Notes: generated by a model not told the origin, from the sequence alone. DNA of 64,000 bases from Mixia osmundae IAM 14324 (GCF_000708205.1 NW_014575562.1:1179616-1243615); one strand, 5' to 3'; numbered from the stretch's first letter, positions 23,550 to 35,562 are shown. Translations and numbers: made by a program.

Positions 23550-26500
23550 ATGCTGCGTCTGGCAGCCTGTCGACACGCTCGCCGGCTGCCCCTCACATCG
23601 ACACGCAGACAAACCACGACACGCATCAGCAGCAATGCACAAGCAACATGGCCAGAGCATGCGAGTCACCAAGGCCAGGTACGGGCTCTGAGGAGCGCAC
23701 CCGCCAAGCATGACTCGGCAACTGCCTATCCCTTCGAGGACATCTCGCTCGGCAGTCCCCGGGGCAGACTGGCCTCGCTCGACACGGCAGCGACAGACTC
23801 ACAACGACGTTATGCCTACTTCTACCTTGACTCACTCTTTCCGATCAGGCTGGGCGTGTGGGATGTGCGCTACTTGGTGGCAGAGATGCTCAAGGATGCT
23901 CTGCTCGATCGACTGCGCGTAGCAGTGCCGAATGACGCAAAGTACTCGCTCAGAGTGGAGAATGTACTCGAGAGGAGCAAGGATGGAGGCTGTTTTGTCA
24001 ATTTCAGCTACATACCACCCTCGAGAGCGATAGCACAAGAGCAGGAGGAAAAGGCAGAGGCAGAGCAAGCGGCAGAGGCAGTCAAAGCAGATAGCAAAAA
24101 GGCCGACAATGTCGAGGAGACAGAGGCAAAGGAGGACGTGCCTGATCCGTCCCTGGTCGATATTCAAGATCTCATCCGTGCCCACTTTGCCAAGCAAACA
24201 AACCTCAAGCCATGGTACCTCTTCAGTCCTCTCCGGGTCTTCCTCGTCAGGGGCAAGCCTTGGCTCGAGGACATGAACCGGTTCCCCAATAGCGTCATCC
24301 GCATCGAATTCGAAGGCACATCCTCAGATATACCACAAGAGCAGCTATGGGAAATGCTCAGACCCTACGGACGTATCCATGACATCACGCCTCAGCCGCC
24401 CTCGAGCAAAGACTTGCCACGCTACGCAGAGGTACAATTCCGAACGACGAGAAGTGCAGCGGCCGCGCGAAATTGCTTGCATGGACTGCGCCTCAAAGCA
24501 CCCTCGGGCAGTATCGTCCTTCGCATTCTCTACAAAGAGAGACTGAGGAGCCATGCAATGCGCGACTGGATCTCGTCCCATCCTCGCATCGTCTTGCCCA
24601 TCGTTGCGGTCCTGCTAGGTGGCCTCTCTTACTTGGTCTTTGATCCCATCAGAGGCTTCTTCGTCCGCGCGCATGTCTGCGGCATGTTCGACTTCAACGA
24701 GTATCGCCTTGTCAAGTGGCTCAAAGTCGAAACGCTGGACAGGCTTGGCTTTTCTACTCGCAGCCAGTCTGCCAGTCCTGGCACGGGCATCGAAAAGGAA
24801 CGTCAAGAGGCTGCTGCCCAACTCTCCACCTGGCTACGGGACACGCCAGACACTTTCATCGTCATCACCGGTCCCCGAGGCTCCGGCAAGCATGCCGTTC
24901 TCGACCAGGCCCTTGCAAACCAACGCAACGTGCTCGAGATCAACTGTGAGGATATCGTCCGTTCGGCAAAGAACGACAATCAGCTCGTGTCGGAGATAGC
25001 CAGACAGACCGGCTACTGGCCTGTCTTTGGCTTCCTCGCCAGTCTCAACAGCATGCTCGATCTCGCTGCGGTCGGCCTCATAGGTACAAAAGCTGGCTTT
25101 GCCACTTCTGTCGACCAGCAAATCAAGCAGATCTTCGAAGTCACCGCATCTTCACTCAAGAAACTCTCAGACGAAGCGAAGCAGGAGCGTACAGAAGCCC
25201 TTCGGAAGATTGAGGCCTCAAAGCAGACCAAGACCGAGAAAGAGAAGCAGGTCGAGACTGCGATCATGCAGGGCGAAGTGCGCGACAGTCGTCTGCAGGC
25301 CGTTAGCGGTCTCGAAAGCATCTCTGAAGCTGGCGTCAGTCCCGGTCAAGACTCTGAGAAAGAAATGTATGTCGTGCTTTGAATCAATAGCAGAGCTGAC
25401 CGAGCAGTCTGCAGCGTTGCGGAAGGTCCCGGCGCAGCAAACGAGCTTCGAAAGATCTCTGATGACATCCTGGGAGCAAGTCCTGATGCATCTGCCGATC
25501 TCGACAAGATCCCCATCGTTGTCATTCGAGGCTTCTACAACAAAGGTGGCCGAAAGCAGGACATGCTTTGGACCGCACTAGCAGACTGGTAAGTCTCTTT
25601 GCCCTCAGCTCTCGCTATGACGTGCTCATGCTCGAGTAGGGCCGCTCTACTCGTCGAGAACCAGATTGCGCACGTGGTACTGACCTCAGACTCGGTCTCG
25701 GTCACGAAACCGCTGCAAAAGGCTATGCCCAGCAAGCCTATGTCTTCCATGATCAACCTCACCGATGCATCGTCTGACAACGCACTCCAGTACATTTCTG
25801 CCAAATTAGCGGAATTGAATAAGGGCGATCTACTCAACAAGTCGACGGAAGCTGCCGTGATGCAACTTGGCGGACGTTTGACCGTGAGTGCAGAGCTGCT
25901 GATGGTACAACGGGACTGACAAAGAGTGCAGGATCTGGAGATCTTGATACAGAAGGTCCGAGGTGGCATCGATCTGGACGAAGCTGTCGACGACATTGTC
26001 AGCCGTTCTGCGGCAGAGATTCGCAAGAACGCATTCGGAGACGATAACGAAGAAGCGAGCAATCTGCCATGGACACGCAGTCACGCTTGGGCTATCTGTA
26101 AGCAACTGAGTGCGAATGACGAGCTCAAGTACAGTGATACGCTTCACAACACCTTCAAAGACAATGACAAGGCACTGCACGCGCTTGAGCAGTCCGAGAT
26201 CATCTCTATCGTCCATCGCGACGGCAGGCCAAGCGCAATCAAGCCCGGCAAACCCGTCTACCGGTCAGCTTTCCAGCGACTCACGAGCGATCCCATCTTT
26301 TTTGCATTGAACGAGCTCGCGTCTGCCGAGAAGGCAATCGCCACCGCCGAGGCTGACATCGCGGCAGCCGAGAAAGATCTCGTCAGTCTCGGACAGCTCT
26401 TCTCGCAGGACAAGGGCAGGTGGATCTTCGGAAATTCGTCGGCGGTACCCGTCGAGATTGCCAGCCGCGTAGACGGATTGCTTGCCAAGATGCGTGCTGC

Positions 26501-26570
26501 CGAAGACGCCATAACAGCATCGAACGAGAAGATCGAAAAGCAAGTCGCCGTGCTGAGGTCGACTCGCTAG
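23550..26570 (+). CDS. YME2: Yme2/RNA12, inner mitochondrial membrane protein
   Basis: Inner-membrane protein involved in maintaining nucleoids and limiting escape of mitochondrial DNA. Four coding exons, about 940-950 residues. The N-terminus is Arg-rich without acidic residues (MLRLAACRHARRLPL), a mitochondrial targeting signal. Next comes YFYLDSLFPIRLGVWDVRYL, the family hallmark, and then an RRM-like domain with IRIEFEGTSSDIPQEQLW and YAEVQFRTTRSA. A membrane helix, RIVLPIVAVLLGGLSYLVF, lies near residue 350. The C-terminal RNA12 domain has a P-loop, ITGPRGSGKHAVLDQAL, and ends in a coiled coil rich in Ala, Glu and Lys. The first long exon ends near 25369, and the next exon resumes with VAEGPGAANELRKISDD. 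Confidence 0.9.
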
Positions 26571-26646
26571 TCCAGCTTGCATTCACGACACGACTCTGTA
26601 GGATATGCGATTTGTGCACTGTAGTCAGGATGTAATGTAGGTCTCC

Positions 26647-28232
26647 TCATGCCTTACGAGGTCCTGCCTCGCGTTGCTTGATGCGTGCCTGTCGCGTGGC
26701 CTCTTGCTGTGCCTCTTCCAGGGTGATTCCTTTGCGGTTGAGAGGATCGACGGCTTCGTATTCGGCCTTTAGGCTGCGGTCGAGGGTTGCGTCTTTTCTG
26801 AATTTCAGAGTATGGCCGAGCCATGTCAGGTCTGTCTCGTCGACGTCTTCCTCTAAGTTGTCCTCTGGGTTTGTGTGGGAGTCTGCTGCAGGCTGCTGCT
26901 GCTTGACTTCTTTGACTTTGGTGCGCAAAAGCTGATCAAAATCGTTCAAGCTAGCGCCTAGCGCGCGGTCTTCGAGCTTCTTGCCGATCTTGCGCTTATG
27001 GGCGTACTTTTCTCGTTCGGCAGCGAGCAGGCTGGCCTTTGCTTTCGTTTGCGCTCTCGCAGCTTCTGCTGCTTGGTCGGCCTTGCGGTCTTTCATCCTT
27101 CGCATCTCAGCCTGTACCTTCTCTATCTGCGCTTGTACTTTGGCACTGATGCTCCGGAATGAGCAATGATCAGACTGTCCAGCACGTACATACCTCGCAT
27201 CGGGCGAAGGCTCTTTGGGTTTGGGAGCTGCTCGCTTGGGTTGGACTGGCTCAGGCACCGGTGATGCGATCTTCCGCTTTACCGGACGAGAAGTGTCAGT
27301 ATCGGGTAGCTGAGGTATGTGCATGGCTCTGTCGTCGACAATGCGACTGGACAAACGTTTGTCGTCCAGCACATCGTGTGCAGATAAGGTCTTGGGACCT
27401 CTTGGTGCGGCTGCAGGCTGAGCTTCCTCCTCAAAGGAGAGTAGGCCAGCATTCCTGGGGGACCACCTGTCAGTCGCGATGTTTGCGAGCGACGGAGGAG
27501 TCTCACTTTGTGCCTTTGCGATTCGAGCCTTTCTTTGACTGTCGTGATGCCAAGCGCGCCTTTTCTTGCTCTCTGCGTTCGGATGCGGTGATGCGAGGTA
27601 CGATGTCATCAAACGGATTGTCATCGACTGTCACGCTTCGTATGCGCGGCGGATAGACAGGCCTCTCTGTGCCTTCTTCCAGTTCGAGCTCGTTCAGTCT
27701 GAGGACGTTGTATAGCGTGTCGCCGTAGAGCTACGACCTCCTCAGCGATCATATCGTCATGCAGTGATATACATACTCTGCCAAAGAGTGTGTGCTTGCC
27801 TGTCAGCTCGTCTGCTTTGTCCATTGTCACGAAGAACCTAGCGCGTCCCAGTCAACGAACAAGCATAGACTGACGTATGGCGGACACCGACTGTGACAGG
27901 TTGGTGTCCCTTGTGCCAGGATTGGCCATACCGACGAGTCCGCGCCGGTTGAACCTCAGTCTGGGAGAGAATTCGTCGGCAAAAGGTTCATCAAAGATGC
28001 TCTCTCCTCCCTGTCCTGTGCCTGTTGGATCGCCCGTCTGGGCAATGAAGTCCTTGACGATGCGGTGGAAGATGTGACCGTCATAGTAGCCTTCGAGACA
28101 GAGCTGGACAAAGTTGCGACAAGCCAGAGGAGCCTCTTTCTTGCCTGACCATAGTTCGACAGAAATGTCGCCGACTGTCGTGTGAAGCGTGACCCGGCCT
28201 GCCGTCGGAGGCTCGACTGCCATACTGTGCAT
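26647..28232 (-). CDS. CWC27: Cyclophilin-type spliceosomal protein Cwc27
   Basis: Cyclophilin-domain protein of the activated spliceosome. Five exons give about 450 residues. The N-terminal cyclophilin domain reads EPPTAGRVTLHTTVGDISVE, CRNFVQLCLEGYYDGHIFHR, QTGDPTGTGQGGESIFDEPF, RLRFNRRGLVGMAN and SQFFVTMDKADELTGKHTLF. The lineage-specific C-terminal part has VDDNPFDDIVPRITASERRE, then AGLLSFEEEAQP and KTLSAHDVLDDKRLSSRIVD, which identify Cwc27 among cyclophilins, and ends in a Lys/Glu-rich coiled coil. I chose the ATG at 28232 (MHSMAVEPPTAG). Met at 28223 is an alternative, since relatives start a few residues before EPPT. The frame is open further upstream but does not look conserved there. 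It is divergent from the GNAT gene, with about 130 bp between starts. Confidence 0.9.
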
Positions 28233-28363
28233 GCCGAACTCCGAGTCAGCTCTGCTTGCGCTGATGACCTGATGGGCACGCACAAGGACGTCATCTTGAG
28301 GATGGACAGCGGTCGACCTGGCAAGCGCGCGCAAGTCCAACGTTGGCATCAAGCCTGTCGACG

Positions 28364-29344
28364 ATGCCGACGATTTCTGTTGGCGATGGCCTCGATGTGA
28401 ACTACGACAAGGAGCAACGAGTGTGTTCGTGCAATGGGATGCAGCTCATCCTACAGTCTGCACATGCCTCAGCGACACTGAAAGAGGCCGACAAGCATGA
28501 CATCTGGCAAAGTCAGAGAACAAGCTGGGCGTTGGCCTATACGGCCGCATTCTACCTCGCGAGTGAGACCGGTGCTTCCTTTGACATCGACTCATCATCC
28601 CAGGACGCGAGTGTCCGACAGCGTGCTTCCAGTCTGACACAAAGCCGAATAACACGATCTTACGTCATGCAACTCTTTGCTCTTCATCTCTCTGCCCCTC
28701 AGCAGCCTTTCCCGAACATTGCGAGCCACACAGAGTCAAAGAGGGGCACCATCGCACACCCCTTGCGGCCTCCACAGCCGCTGGGATGCGTCTACTCACG
28801 CTATATACCCCATCTCGACGAGTATTTCCAACTCGAGCCTTACGACCACGCGCGACTCGACCTCATGCACGGCTGGCTCAACGATCCCCGGGTCGACCAG
28901 TACTGGCAAGACAAGGGCACGCTCGAAGATCACAAGAAGTACCTTGGCGCCAAGATCGATGACCTGCATAATGTCCCTGTCATTGGCTCATACAGATCTG
29001 ACAGATCGGGCGTCAGTCCTGCGTGCTACTTTGACATCTACTGGGCAAAGGAGGATCGCATAGGCGAATTCTACGATGCGGGCGACTACGATAGAGGCAT
29101 CCATATGCTCGTCGGATCCAAAGATCACAGAGGACCTCATCGCGTACGAGCCTGGCTCGTCTCGCTTTGTCACTACATCTTCATAGACGATCCCAGGACG
29201 ATGCGGATCGTATCTGAGCCGGATGCACGCAATACTAAGATGATCGACTACCTCATCAAACACGGTTTCAGGAAGGAAAAAGAGTTTGACTTTCCGCACA
29301 AGCGCGCAGCTCTCATGATGTCAGTCTGCCAAACCAGTCTCTGA
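28364..29344 (+). CDS. GNAT acyltransferase of the siderophore biosynthesis type (SidF/IucB-like)
   Basis: Single-exon gene, 326 residues. The C-terminal half matches the AlcB/IucB/SidF acyltransferase domain, which acylates N-hydroxylated amines such as N5-hydroxyornithine using acyl-CoA. The signature is HARLDLMHGWLNDPRVDQYW followed by KYLGAKIDDLHNVPVIGSY, PACYFDIYWAKEDRIGEFYD, DRGIHMLVG and the CoA-binding end RIVSEPDARNTKMIDYLIKH. The N-terminal half is less conserved and looks like the degenerate GNAT half seen in SidF. The open frame begins at a TTG at 28343, but the first ATG is 28364. No other siderophore gene (monooxygenase, NRPS, transporter) lies beside it, so its acyl donor and product are unknown. 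Confidence 0.8.
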   Translation: MPTISVGDGLDVNYDKEQRVCSCNGMQLILQSAHASATLKEADKHDIWQSQRTSWALAYTAAFYLASETGASFDIDSSSQDASVRQRASSLTQSRITRSYVMQLFALHLSAPQQPFPNIASHTESKRGTIAHPLRPPQPLGCVYSRYIPHLDEYFQLEPYDHARLDLMHGWLNDPRVDQYWQDKGTLEDHKKYLGAKIDDLHNVPVIGSYRSDRSGVSPACYFDIYWAKEDRIGEFYDAGDYDRGIHMLVGSKDHRGPHRVRAWLVSLCHYIFIDDPRTMRIVSEPDARNTKMIDYLIKHGFRKEKEFDFPHKRAALMMSVCQTSL

Positions 29345-29505
29345 GCCGCGCTGATGGACTGCTGCAGCCTCGACCGCACAGACTACTTCGTCAACGATCG
29401 CTGGTAGAGAGTCACAAACGTGCTGCAATTAGAATGTTGCTACAGATCCATCATGGGTCATCAACGTTAAGTCGTGAGATCGTGTGCGTGTGTGCGAAGA
29501 CTGAG

Positions 29506-31922
29506 CTATCTTGCCGTGCCATCATCATGAACGCCAGACTTTTGCCTGCTCGCTCTCACTGCTGCCGCGTGGGGTGATTCCGGCGCAAAGTGCTCGTACA
29601 TCGACATGTCGGGCAGAACTGGTACGGGAGGTATAGAAGTGGGCGAATGGGATCGATAAGCACCATACATGTCGCCTTTCGATGGTGCTCTTCGAGCTGA
29701 TCGTAGATCAACATTGGATCGTCGGGCGGGAAGAGCGGCTGCGGCCGCTGCAGCATCACTGCTGAGCGAAGAAGTCGAAGTGCGCGATCGCATGTCGGGC
29801 ATGCTCTTCTTTGGCCTGACGCCGTTGAGGAAGGAGCTGTACGCCGCAGCTTCTTGCTGACTGTGTGGCTGCCTGATGCCCATCGCGATACGTGTATCGG
29901 GCTATCATGCCCGTCAGTATGTCTCATTCCTCCGGAAAATACGAAAACCTACCTTCGTGGGACTTGCAGGGTTGCTGACACCCGTGAAATCTTTCATGAC
30001 GACGACATATCGCTCATCACCCAAGCCGACGCTCTGATGATTCAGCCCGAGTCGCTGAGCCACCAGGTGGACCGTTCTTCTTTGCAGCGGCTGCAGAGAT
30101 CTCGCGAAAGCGAGTTCGTCGCGCAAGGCATCATCTTTGAAGCTGAGCACGCGAGAGTAGATCTGGAGAGTCTGAGGATCGTTGAGATCTAGCTCTGGAT
30201 ATGTGGCGCCTTTGTCAGCGCGATCGAATGAGTCAAAACCTATGCCTACCTCTTACTTCGGAGCCCGGCAGACCAATGTCAGATCCGCCTGGACTGGCCG
30301 GCATTTGTTGTGCACCAGTGTCCAGGATCGACCACGGATTGGCGATACCTGATTCGCCCTGTGAGGGTCGGTATTCCATCGCAGGCGTTTGCCAGCTCTC
30401 TTGCCGATCGCGAGTGAATCGTTCCCGTTCTTTCTCAAGCTGCATACTCCGCATCCGCTTCATTGCCTTGTCGCGCTCGATCCGCTCCTTCTCGCCTGCT
30501 TGCAACACTTTTTTGTATTCCACTCGCAGCTTCCTGCCGTGTATATCGAAGCCGTTGAGTGCAGCCACGCAAGCATCCGTCTCGGCTGGCGTCTTGAAGT
30601 TGGCGAACGCTAGGCCACGGAATATGCCGCCGTCATAGTGGTAATTGAACGCGTAGGGCGCTGGGAGCTCAAGTTCCTCCTGCAAGATATATAAATTTAG
30701 AAAGCGCGGCGATGAGATCGAGTGTCACTTGCCATGATCTGGAGCAATACGTCCTTTTCGACTTGGAAAGGAATGTTCTTGATCACAATGGCGGTTGGTA
30801 TCGTGTCCTCTGGCGCGTTCCCTGGATTGATATGTTCGTGTGGGGGTAGAGCGGTGCTTGCCATTCTACGGGTATCCTGACCGTGCCCGATCGCTGACGG
30901 CAGATGGGGAGCCGCATGCCAATTCGAGAGTGATTGAGGCACAAAATGATTGTCCAGTGCAGGCTGACCAGTCGGCAAGAGAGGCGCAGGACTGGTGAGA
31001 GGCTTCACTCGGGGACTGCCACTACCGATACCACCAAAGTCAGAGGCTTTGTTCCATGCTGGCCAGCCTGCTTGCGAGTCCGATGGCCTCGGCAAGTCTT
31101 GGTACACTGCAGAACTGAACGGAGAAGGCTGCCTGAACTGAATGGGTGCGACAGGCATCGAATGACGATGTTGCTGCGCTTGCATGTGGGCGAAATGAGA
31201 GTACTGCGCTGATGGCATGGCGTCAAAAGGTGAAGTCGTGAATTGATTGTCTGTACTTGCTGAATAGCCATGCTGAGGTGAAGGCGCCGAACGCGGTACG
31301 TTGTAGGCTTCTCGTGTAGGCATGGATGCATACTGAGCGTGACTGTCGAGAAGATGTGTCTGTGCCTGAGGCGTCGCGTCTGGGGCTGACAGAGGAGGCG
31401 ATCCCTCGCCGAGCGTGGTCGGATTGGACGAGGAGGAAGCGCCGGCATGAGAAGAAAGGTTTGAGAAATAAGGCGAATGTGCGGGCGAGGAGGAGAGCTG
31501 GTCCTCGGAGGAAGAGCTCGAGGCGGCGATCAATGCTGCCTGTGATGTTTTCTGCAGACGACCTTGACTGTCAGCAGCCGCACTCGCCTCGAACGCAAAA
31601 GAAAAGGACAAACATGCTTGAGGCCAAAGGCAGAGCCATGGGACAAGCCCTGAGTATCCCACACCGCCCGTTTGACAGGCGAACTATTGCGCGGACTGCT
31701 GGCTAAGCCTCCAACAAAAGGCGCGGCGTTGCCGTTGAGATCGAAAGCAGGCGGCAGGGCGGTAGTCTGACTCGCAGAGCCATTCTGGCCTGAGAATCGA
31801 TGACCACCGATCGGTGAGGGCGGTATCGAGCTCGTGGCCGTCGTCGCGCCAGTCCGGGGCAAGGAGACAAAAGTGCTATCGATATCGAGCGAGGCGAGCC
31901 TCGAGCTCAGATCAGCTGACAT
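29506..31922 (-). CDS. PIN4: RRM and R3H domain RNA-binding protein, Pin4/Cip2-like
   Basis: Cytoplasmic RNA-binding protein related to yeast Pin4/Mdt1 and fission-yeast Cip2, linked to cell-cycle and stress control of mRNA. Several exons on the minus strand, roughly 720 residues. The N-terminal half is low-complexity (Ser, Pro, Gln, Ala) with SP/TP sites typical of phospho-targets. The RRM begins TAIVIKNIPFQVEKDVLLQI and continues across an intron into GLAFANFKTPAETDACVAAL, then RKLRVEYKKVL, and a basic coiled segment. The R3H domain follows: LSFKDDALRDELAFARSLQP, RTVHLVAQRLGLNHQSVGLG and ERYVVVMKD. The order RRM-helix-R3H is diagnostic. The last exon is a Ser/Arg/Ala-rich tail ending SGVHDDGTAR. 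Confidence 0.88.
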
Positions 31923-32100
31923 TCTTCTTCCTATTGCCGATGTGAGACCCTTGCGAGCGGTTCCAGGTGAGGCATCGCCTCTTGTTTGCCCCGTCTATGC
32001 TCGTTGCCGTTCGTCGCGAGATTTTCTACGCGCAGAGGGGCAACTACGGGGAAGGTCACAACAGGGGTATAAGTGTCGGTAACGGACAAGTCAAATATCA

Positions 32101-32606
32101 TCAAACTGGCTTCTCCGCCTTTTCATTTCCATCGACGGGAGCATTGCAGCCTGCAGGCTCATAGTTTCCGCCGCTTGGGCCGAGCCAGCAATGCAGATTA
32201 GCGCCGGAGCCAGCCATGTCCCATTGGTTGCCACTGTTTGAAGTCGTGAGTATAAACAAACCTCGCGAGACTGGATGACGTACGTATAGCCATCATATAC
32301 GACGCCAAAGGGCGCATCGGGAGCGTTCTTGCTGCATCGTCTGCGTCAGCTAGTAGTATGGTCTTGGCGTAGTCAAGCCTACACGCATTTGAGCCACATA
32401 TTAGTGGTGCAGTCAAGATTGGCAATAGTCAGCTTTGGGTTCTCGATCTGGACGATATACCAGAGGTTATCGGCAAGCTGCATGTCTGCGAATGTAGCAC
32501 TCGGATCATCGACGGCGCCTCTGCGCATGTTGGTTCGTCGAGCAAGAGACGCAGCGAGCGCCATTGAGGCGTAGCAGCAGAGGAACAATTGGGCAAGCAC
32601 GAGCAT
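32101..32606 (-). CDS. Small secreted cysteine-containing protein, 134 residues
   Basis: Three exons (32383-32606, 32284-32331, 32101-32233) splice in frame to 134 residues. The N-terminus MLVLAQLFLCCYASMALAAS is a strong signal peptide with cleavage probable after ALA. A possible dibasic site, ARRTNMRR, follows. The mature part has four cysteines in DCTTNMWLKC, LHCWLGPSG and PAGCNAPVDG, so two disulfides are possible. No membrane helix or GPI signal is visible after the signal peptide. The second exon reads KNAPDAPFGVVYDGYT and joins to GNQWDMAGSGANLHCWL. The acceptor of intron 1 could instead lie nine bases upstream, adding three residues. I do not recognise the family. In a plant- or fungus-associated basidiomycete such a protein could be an effector, but that is speculation. 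Confidence 0.6.
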
Positions 32607-32821
32607 ACTGTTGGTCTTCTCTTGGCTGATCGAGAAGCTGCCGAACGGTCTCTCGGCTACCGATCGGAGTGCTCGAGGAAATGCAACGAGCGGCTTTGAG
32701 TAGAAGAGGGGACGTTGCTTAGGAGATAAAGACTGGCATCGCCATTCGAGTTTGAATGCAACGGGATGTCATGTCTGGACGCGAGGCAACCTCTTGACGA
32801 TTGGCCCGACCTCGGACCTAG

Positions 32822-34707
32822 ATGCAACGATGCACAGGCTGTCGGTCACAGTTGCAACTCGGCCAGCGTGTGCTCGGACGACGCCGTCAAAGCTCGGCTA
32901 CCGCAGAGGAGCGATACAGAGCCCGCATCGAAACGCACAATCATGTCCTCCAAACATTTGTTCACCTCTTGCCGCCGCGACAGAGCCCATCCGGTGCCCC
33001 AAAGGATAGCGATGGCAAGCTACAGGGTCTCTGCGTGGCGATCAAGGACAACATCGCCGTTCGAGGGGCTCCCATGACCTGCGCATCCAAAATGCTCAAA
33101 GGTATTCGCCCAGCTCGCGACTGTCCCGAACGCAGCGTTTATGGAGCAATCTCGCAGACTTTAGCCCGCCGTACGAAGCGACGGTCGTCAGTAAGCTCAA
33201 GGAGCAAGGCGTGACCATCATCGGCAAGACCAACATGGACGAATTCGGCATGGGGTAAGCGCGAGTATCTCAAGGGGGGTTTGCGTGGGCTTATGAGACT
33301 CCGCCGGGCAGGTCATCCAACACATACTCGACCTTCGGAGCGGCGCTCCACCCCAAGAGCCTCGAAGAAGGCCCTGTGTATGTTGCAGGAGGCAGCTCAG
33401 GCGGAAGCGCGGCCGCGGTCTCTGCTGACATGTGTGACTTGTACGCTTGTATCCCTACAAGCGACGAAAGAGGCTCATTCGATGACGGACAGCGCGCTCG
33501 GGTCAGACACGGGAGGATCAGTACGCCTGCCTGCGAGCTACAACGGCATCTACGGACTCAAGCCATCGTACGGACGACTCTCTCGGTTCGGCCTTGTTTC
33601 TTTCGCCAGCAGCCTGGACTGTATAGGCATCATGTCTCGGGACATCGACCTTTCGGAACGTGCATACGGTTTGTCGAACGTGTTGCAGTTTCACCTGGGC
33701 TCATCTCAAAGCAGACGTCATGAAGGGTCACGATGAACGCGATGCTACATCGATAGACGACGAATTCGCAGTGAGAGCCGAGGCTGATGCTTTGGGGCTC
33801 AGTGACGACGATCTTAGTAAAGTACGAGTGGGCGTACCGTCAGTACGTGACTGGCACAAAATCGGCATCACTCGTACTCATTCATCCTAGGAGTACTTCC
33901 CTCGAGAGCTTGCGAGCGGTATTGCAGACAGCTTGCGAAAGACGATTACGCGATTGCGATCACTGGGCGCAACCGTCGTATCTGTCTCTATGCCAGCCAC
34001 GCGGTATGCGCTCAGCACGTACTACGTCCTGGCCAGCGCAGAAGCGAGTAGCAATCTGGCAAAATACGACGGCATTCAGTACGGTTCGTCACGTCCAGTG
34101 GCACGCTATATCTGCGCTGACACTGGGCGAGCAGGGCATCGCAGTGTGCGGGACAGGGAGGCAGCGGACAAGGCGTCGACGCCGCTTTACGCGCAAACGC
34201 GTACAGACGGCTTCGGACAAGAAGTACAGAGGCGGCTGTTGCTGGGCACCTTTGCTCTTACCGCAGAGTGAGGTTCCAGCCACGCAGACACGACGCATCT
34301 GACGCAAGAGCAGTGCATTTGACAACTACTACCTGCAAGCGCAAAAGTCTCGCTTGCGGATCAGATCAGATTTCGACCGGGTCTTTCGATCTTCCAATGC
34401 GTTGCTTGTCGACCGGACAGGCGATGACAAGGGTGTCGATGTATTACTGCATCCGGCAGCTATCCGCACCGCGCCCAAACTGACAGACTGTCCGCCTTAT
34501 GCACAGAAGAACGAAAGCGATCTGTCGGCATACGTGCAGGACGTCCTGACTGTTCCTGCCAGCTTGGCAGGCGTACCTGCGCTAGCGATTCCCATAGATA
34601 CAGAGGAAGCGACCGGGATGCCCATAGGTGCACAGCTCGTCGCCCAGTGGGGACACGAAAGGACACTGTTTAGCATTGCGAGAGCTTTGTCGAGTAATGC
34701 AGCTTAG
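32822..34707 (+). CDS. HER2: Mitochondrial glutamyl-tRNA(Gln) amidotransferase subunit A
   Basis: GatA subunit of the mitochondrial amidotransferase that converts Glu-tRNA(Gln) to Gln-tRNA(Gln). Eight exons, about 500 residues. The amidase signature is complete: [20 protein letters not shown] (catalytic Lys), [20 protein letters not shown] (cis-Ser region) and [20 protein letters not shown] (Ser nucleophile region). These are followed by [20 protein letters not shown] and [20 protein letters not shown]. The N-terminus is Arg-rich ([20 protein letters not shown]), consistent with a mitochondrial presequence, and the ATG at 32822 was chosen for that reason. An intron splits AYD from [12 protein letters not shown], a normal GatA junction. 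The family is certain. Confidence 0.93.
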
Positions 34708-34711
34708 ACGG

Positions 34712-35562
34712 TCAGCCTGCAGAGAGTGTCTGTTTCTCTGACTCTTGCGCAACCTGCAGGCCGGCCTTGCTGTTGGACTGACGAGCGTCTCTATCGTTTT
34801 GCACCGTCAGGATACGTTCGAGCGTCACAATCTCTGGCTTCGACAGATGGAGCAAGCTGGCAAGCTCTTCGTCTGACTTGGCCGTCTCATCAGGCACGAT
34901 CGCCGCAACGAGCTTGCTGAAGAGCGCAAGGTAAGCAGGAATTGCGCCGGGAGTCTTACCTAGGTAGGCGATCAACGCTTGCAGTGCCCGTCTGTCATCT
35001 TTGACAAGAAGAGCATAGTCCAGACTTGTGAGGACACTGCCCGGCTGAGAGCGCCAGAAGCGATCACGCTGCATGGCCAGCAGTCTGGCGACTTGCTGGT
35101 CGTCGCGCAAGTCTAGATGTATAGCGCAGCGCAGCGCAGTGTCACACAGAGCAGCACAGACTGCGGATCGTTCGGATGCCGCTGACGCTTTGGCGCTGTG
35201 TTGTGGTTGCGCTTCATCTCTGCCTGCGAGATCTGATTCTGTCATATGCGAGACTCGGTCGAGTGATTCGATGCAGAGTCGAAAGCAGGCTGCGTAGTCT
35301 TTACTGAAGTAGAGTGCATTGATCCTGTACTCGTTCTCCTTGCCTTTGCCCGCGTACCTGTCACTCTCGTACCACTGCAGCATCGCAGTAAGCGAAGGTG
35401 GTCGATGAACAAGAAACGAGGTGGTACATGATCGCTGTCGATTTTGGGCTGATAAGACTTGGAAGCTGCTCGAGCGGCATCTATCCGCTGCTGGCGGGCT
35501 GACACGTTCCTGCCTGCTTGGCTCTCATCGTCAAGAGCCAAGCCACCGAATGCTTCATCCAT
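34712..35562 (-). CDS. Unrecognised alpha-helical protein, 265 residues
   Basis: Two exons (35428-35562 and 34712-35374) join in phase 0 through a 53-nt intron at GTACCA...CTGCAG. The N-terminus is acidic and polar (MDEAFGGLALDDESQAG). The rest is predicted mainly helical with a TPR-like feel: NEYRINALYFSKDYAACFRL, CDTALRCAIHLDLRDDQQVA, SVLTSLDYALLVKDDRRALQ and PAYLALFSKLVAAIVPD. No signal peptide or membrane helix is seen. I do not recognise the family. The stop lies four bases beyond the convergent GatA stop, so the 3' ends of the two transcripts must overlap. Its start is 97 bp from the divergent uL5m start. Confidence 0.65.

Noticed and set aside
28364-31922. Possible biosynthetic gene cluster around the acyltransferase
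   Set aside because: Its neighbours are a spliceosomal cyclophilin and an RNA-binding protein; no synthase, monooxygenase or transporter belongs with it.
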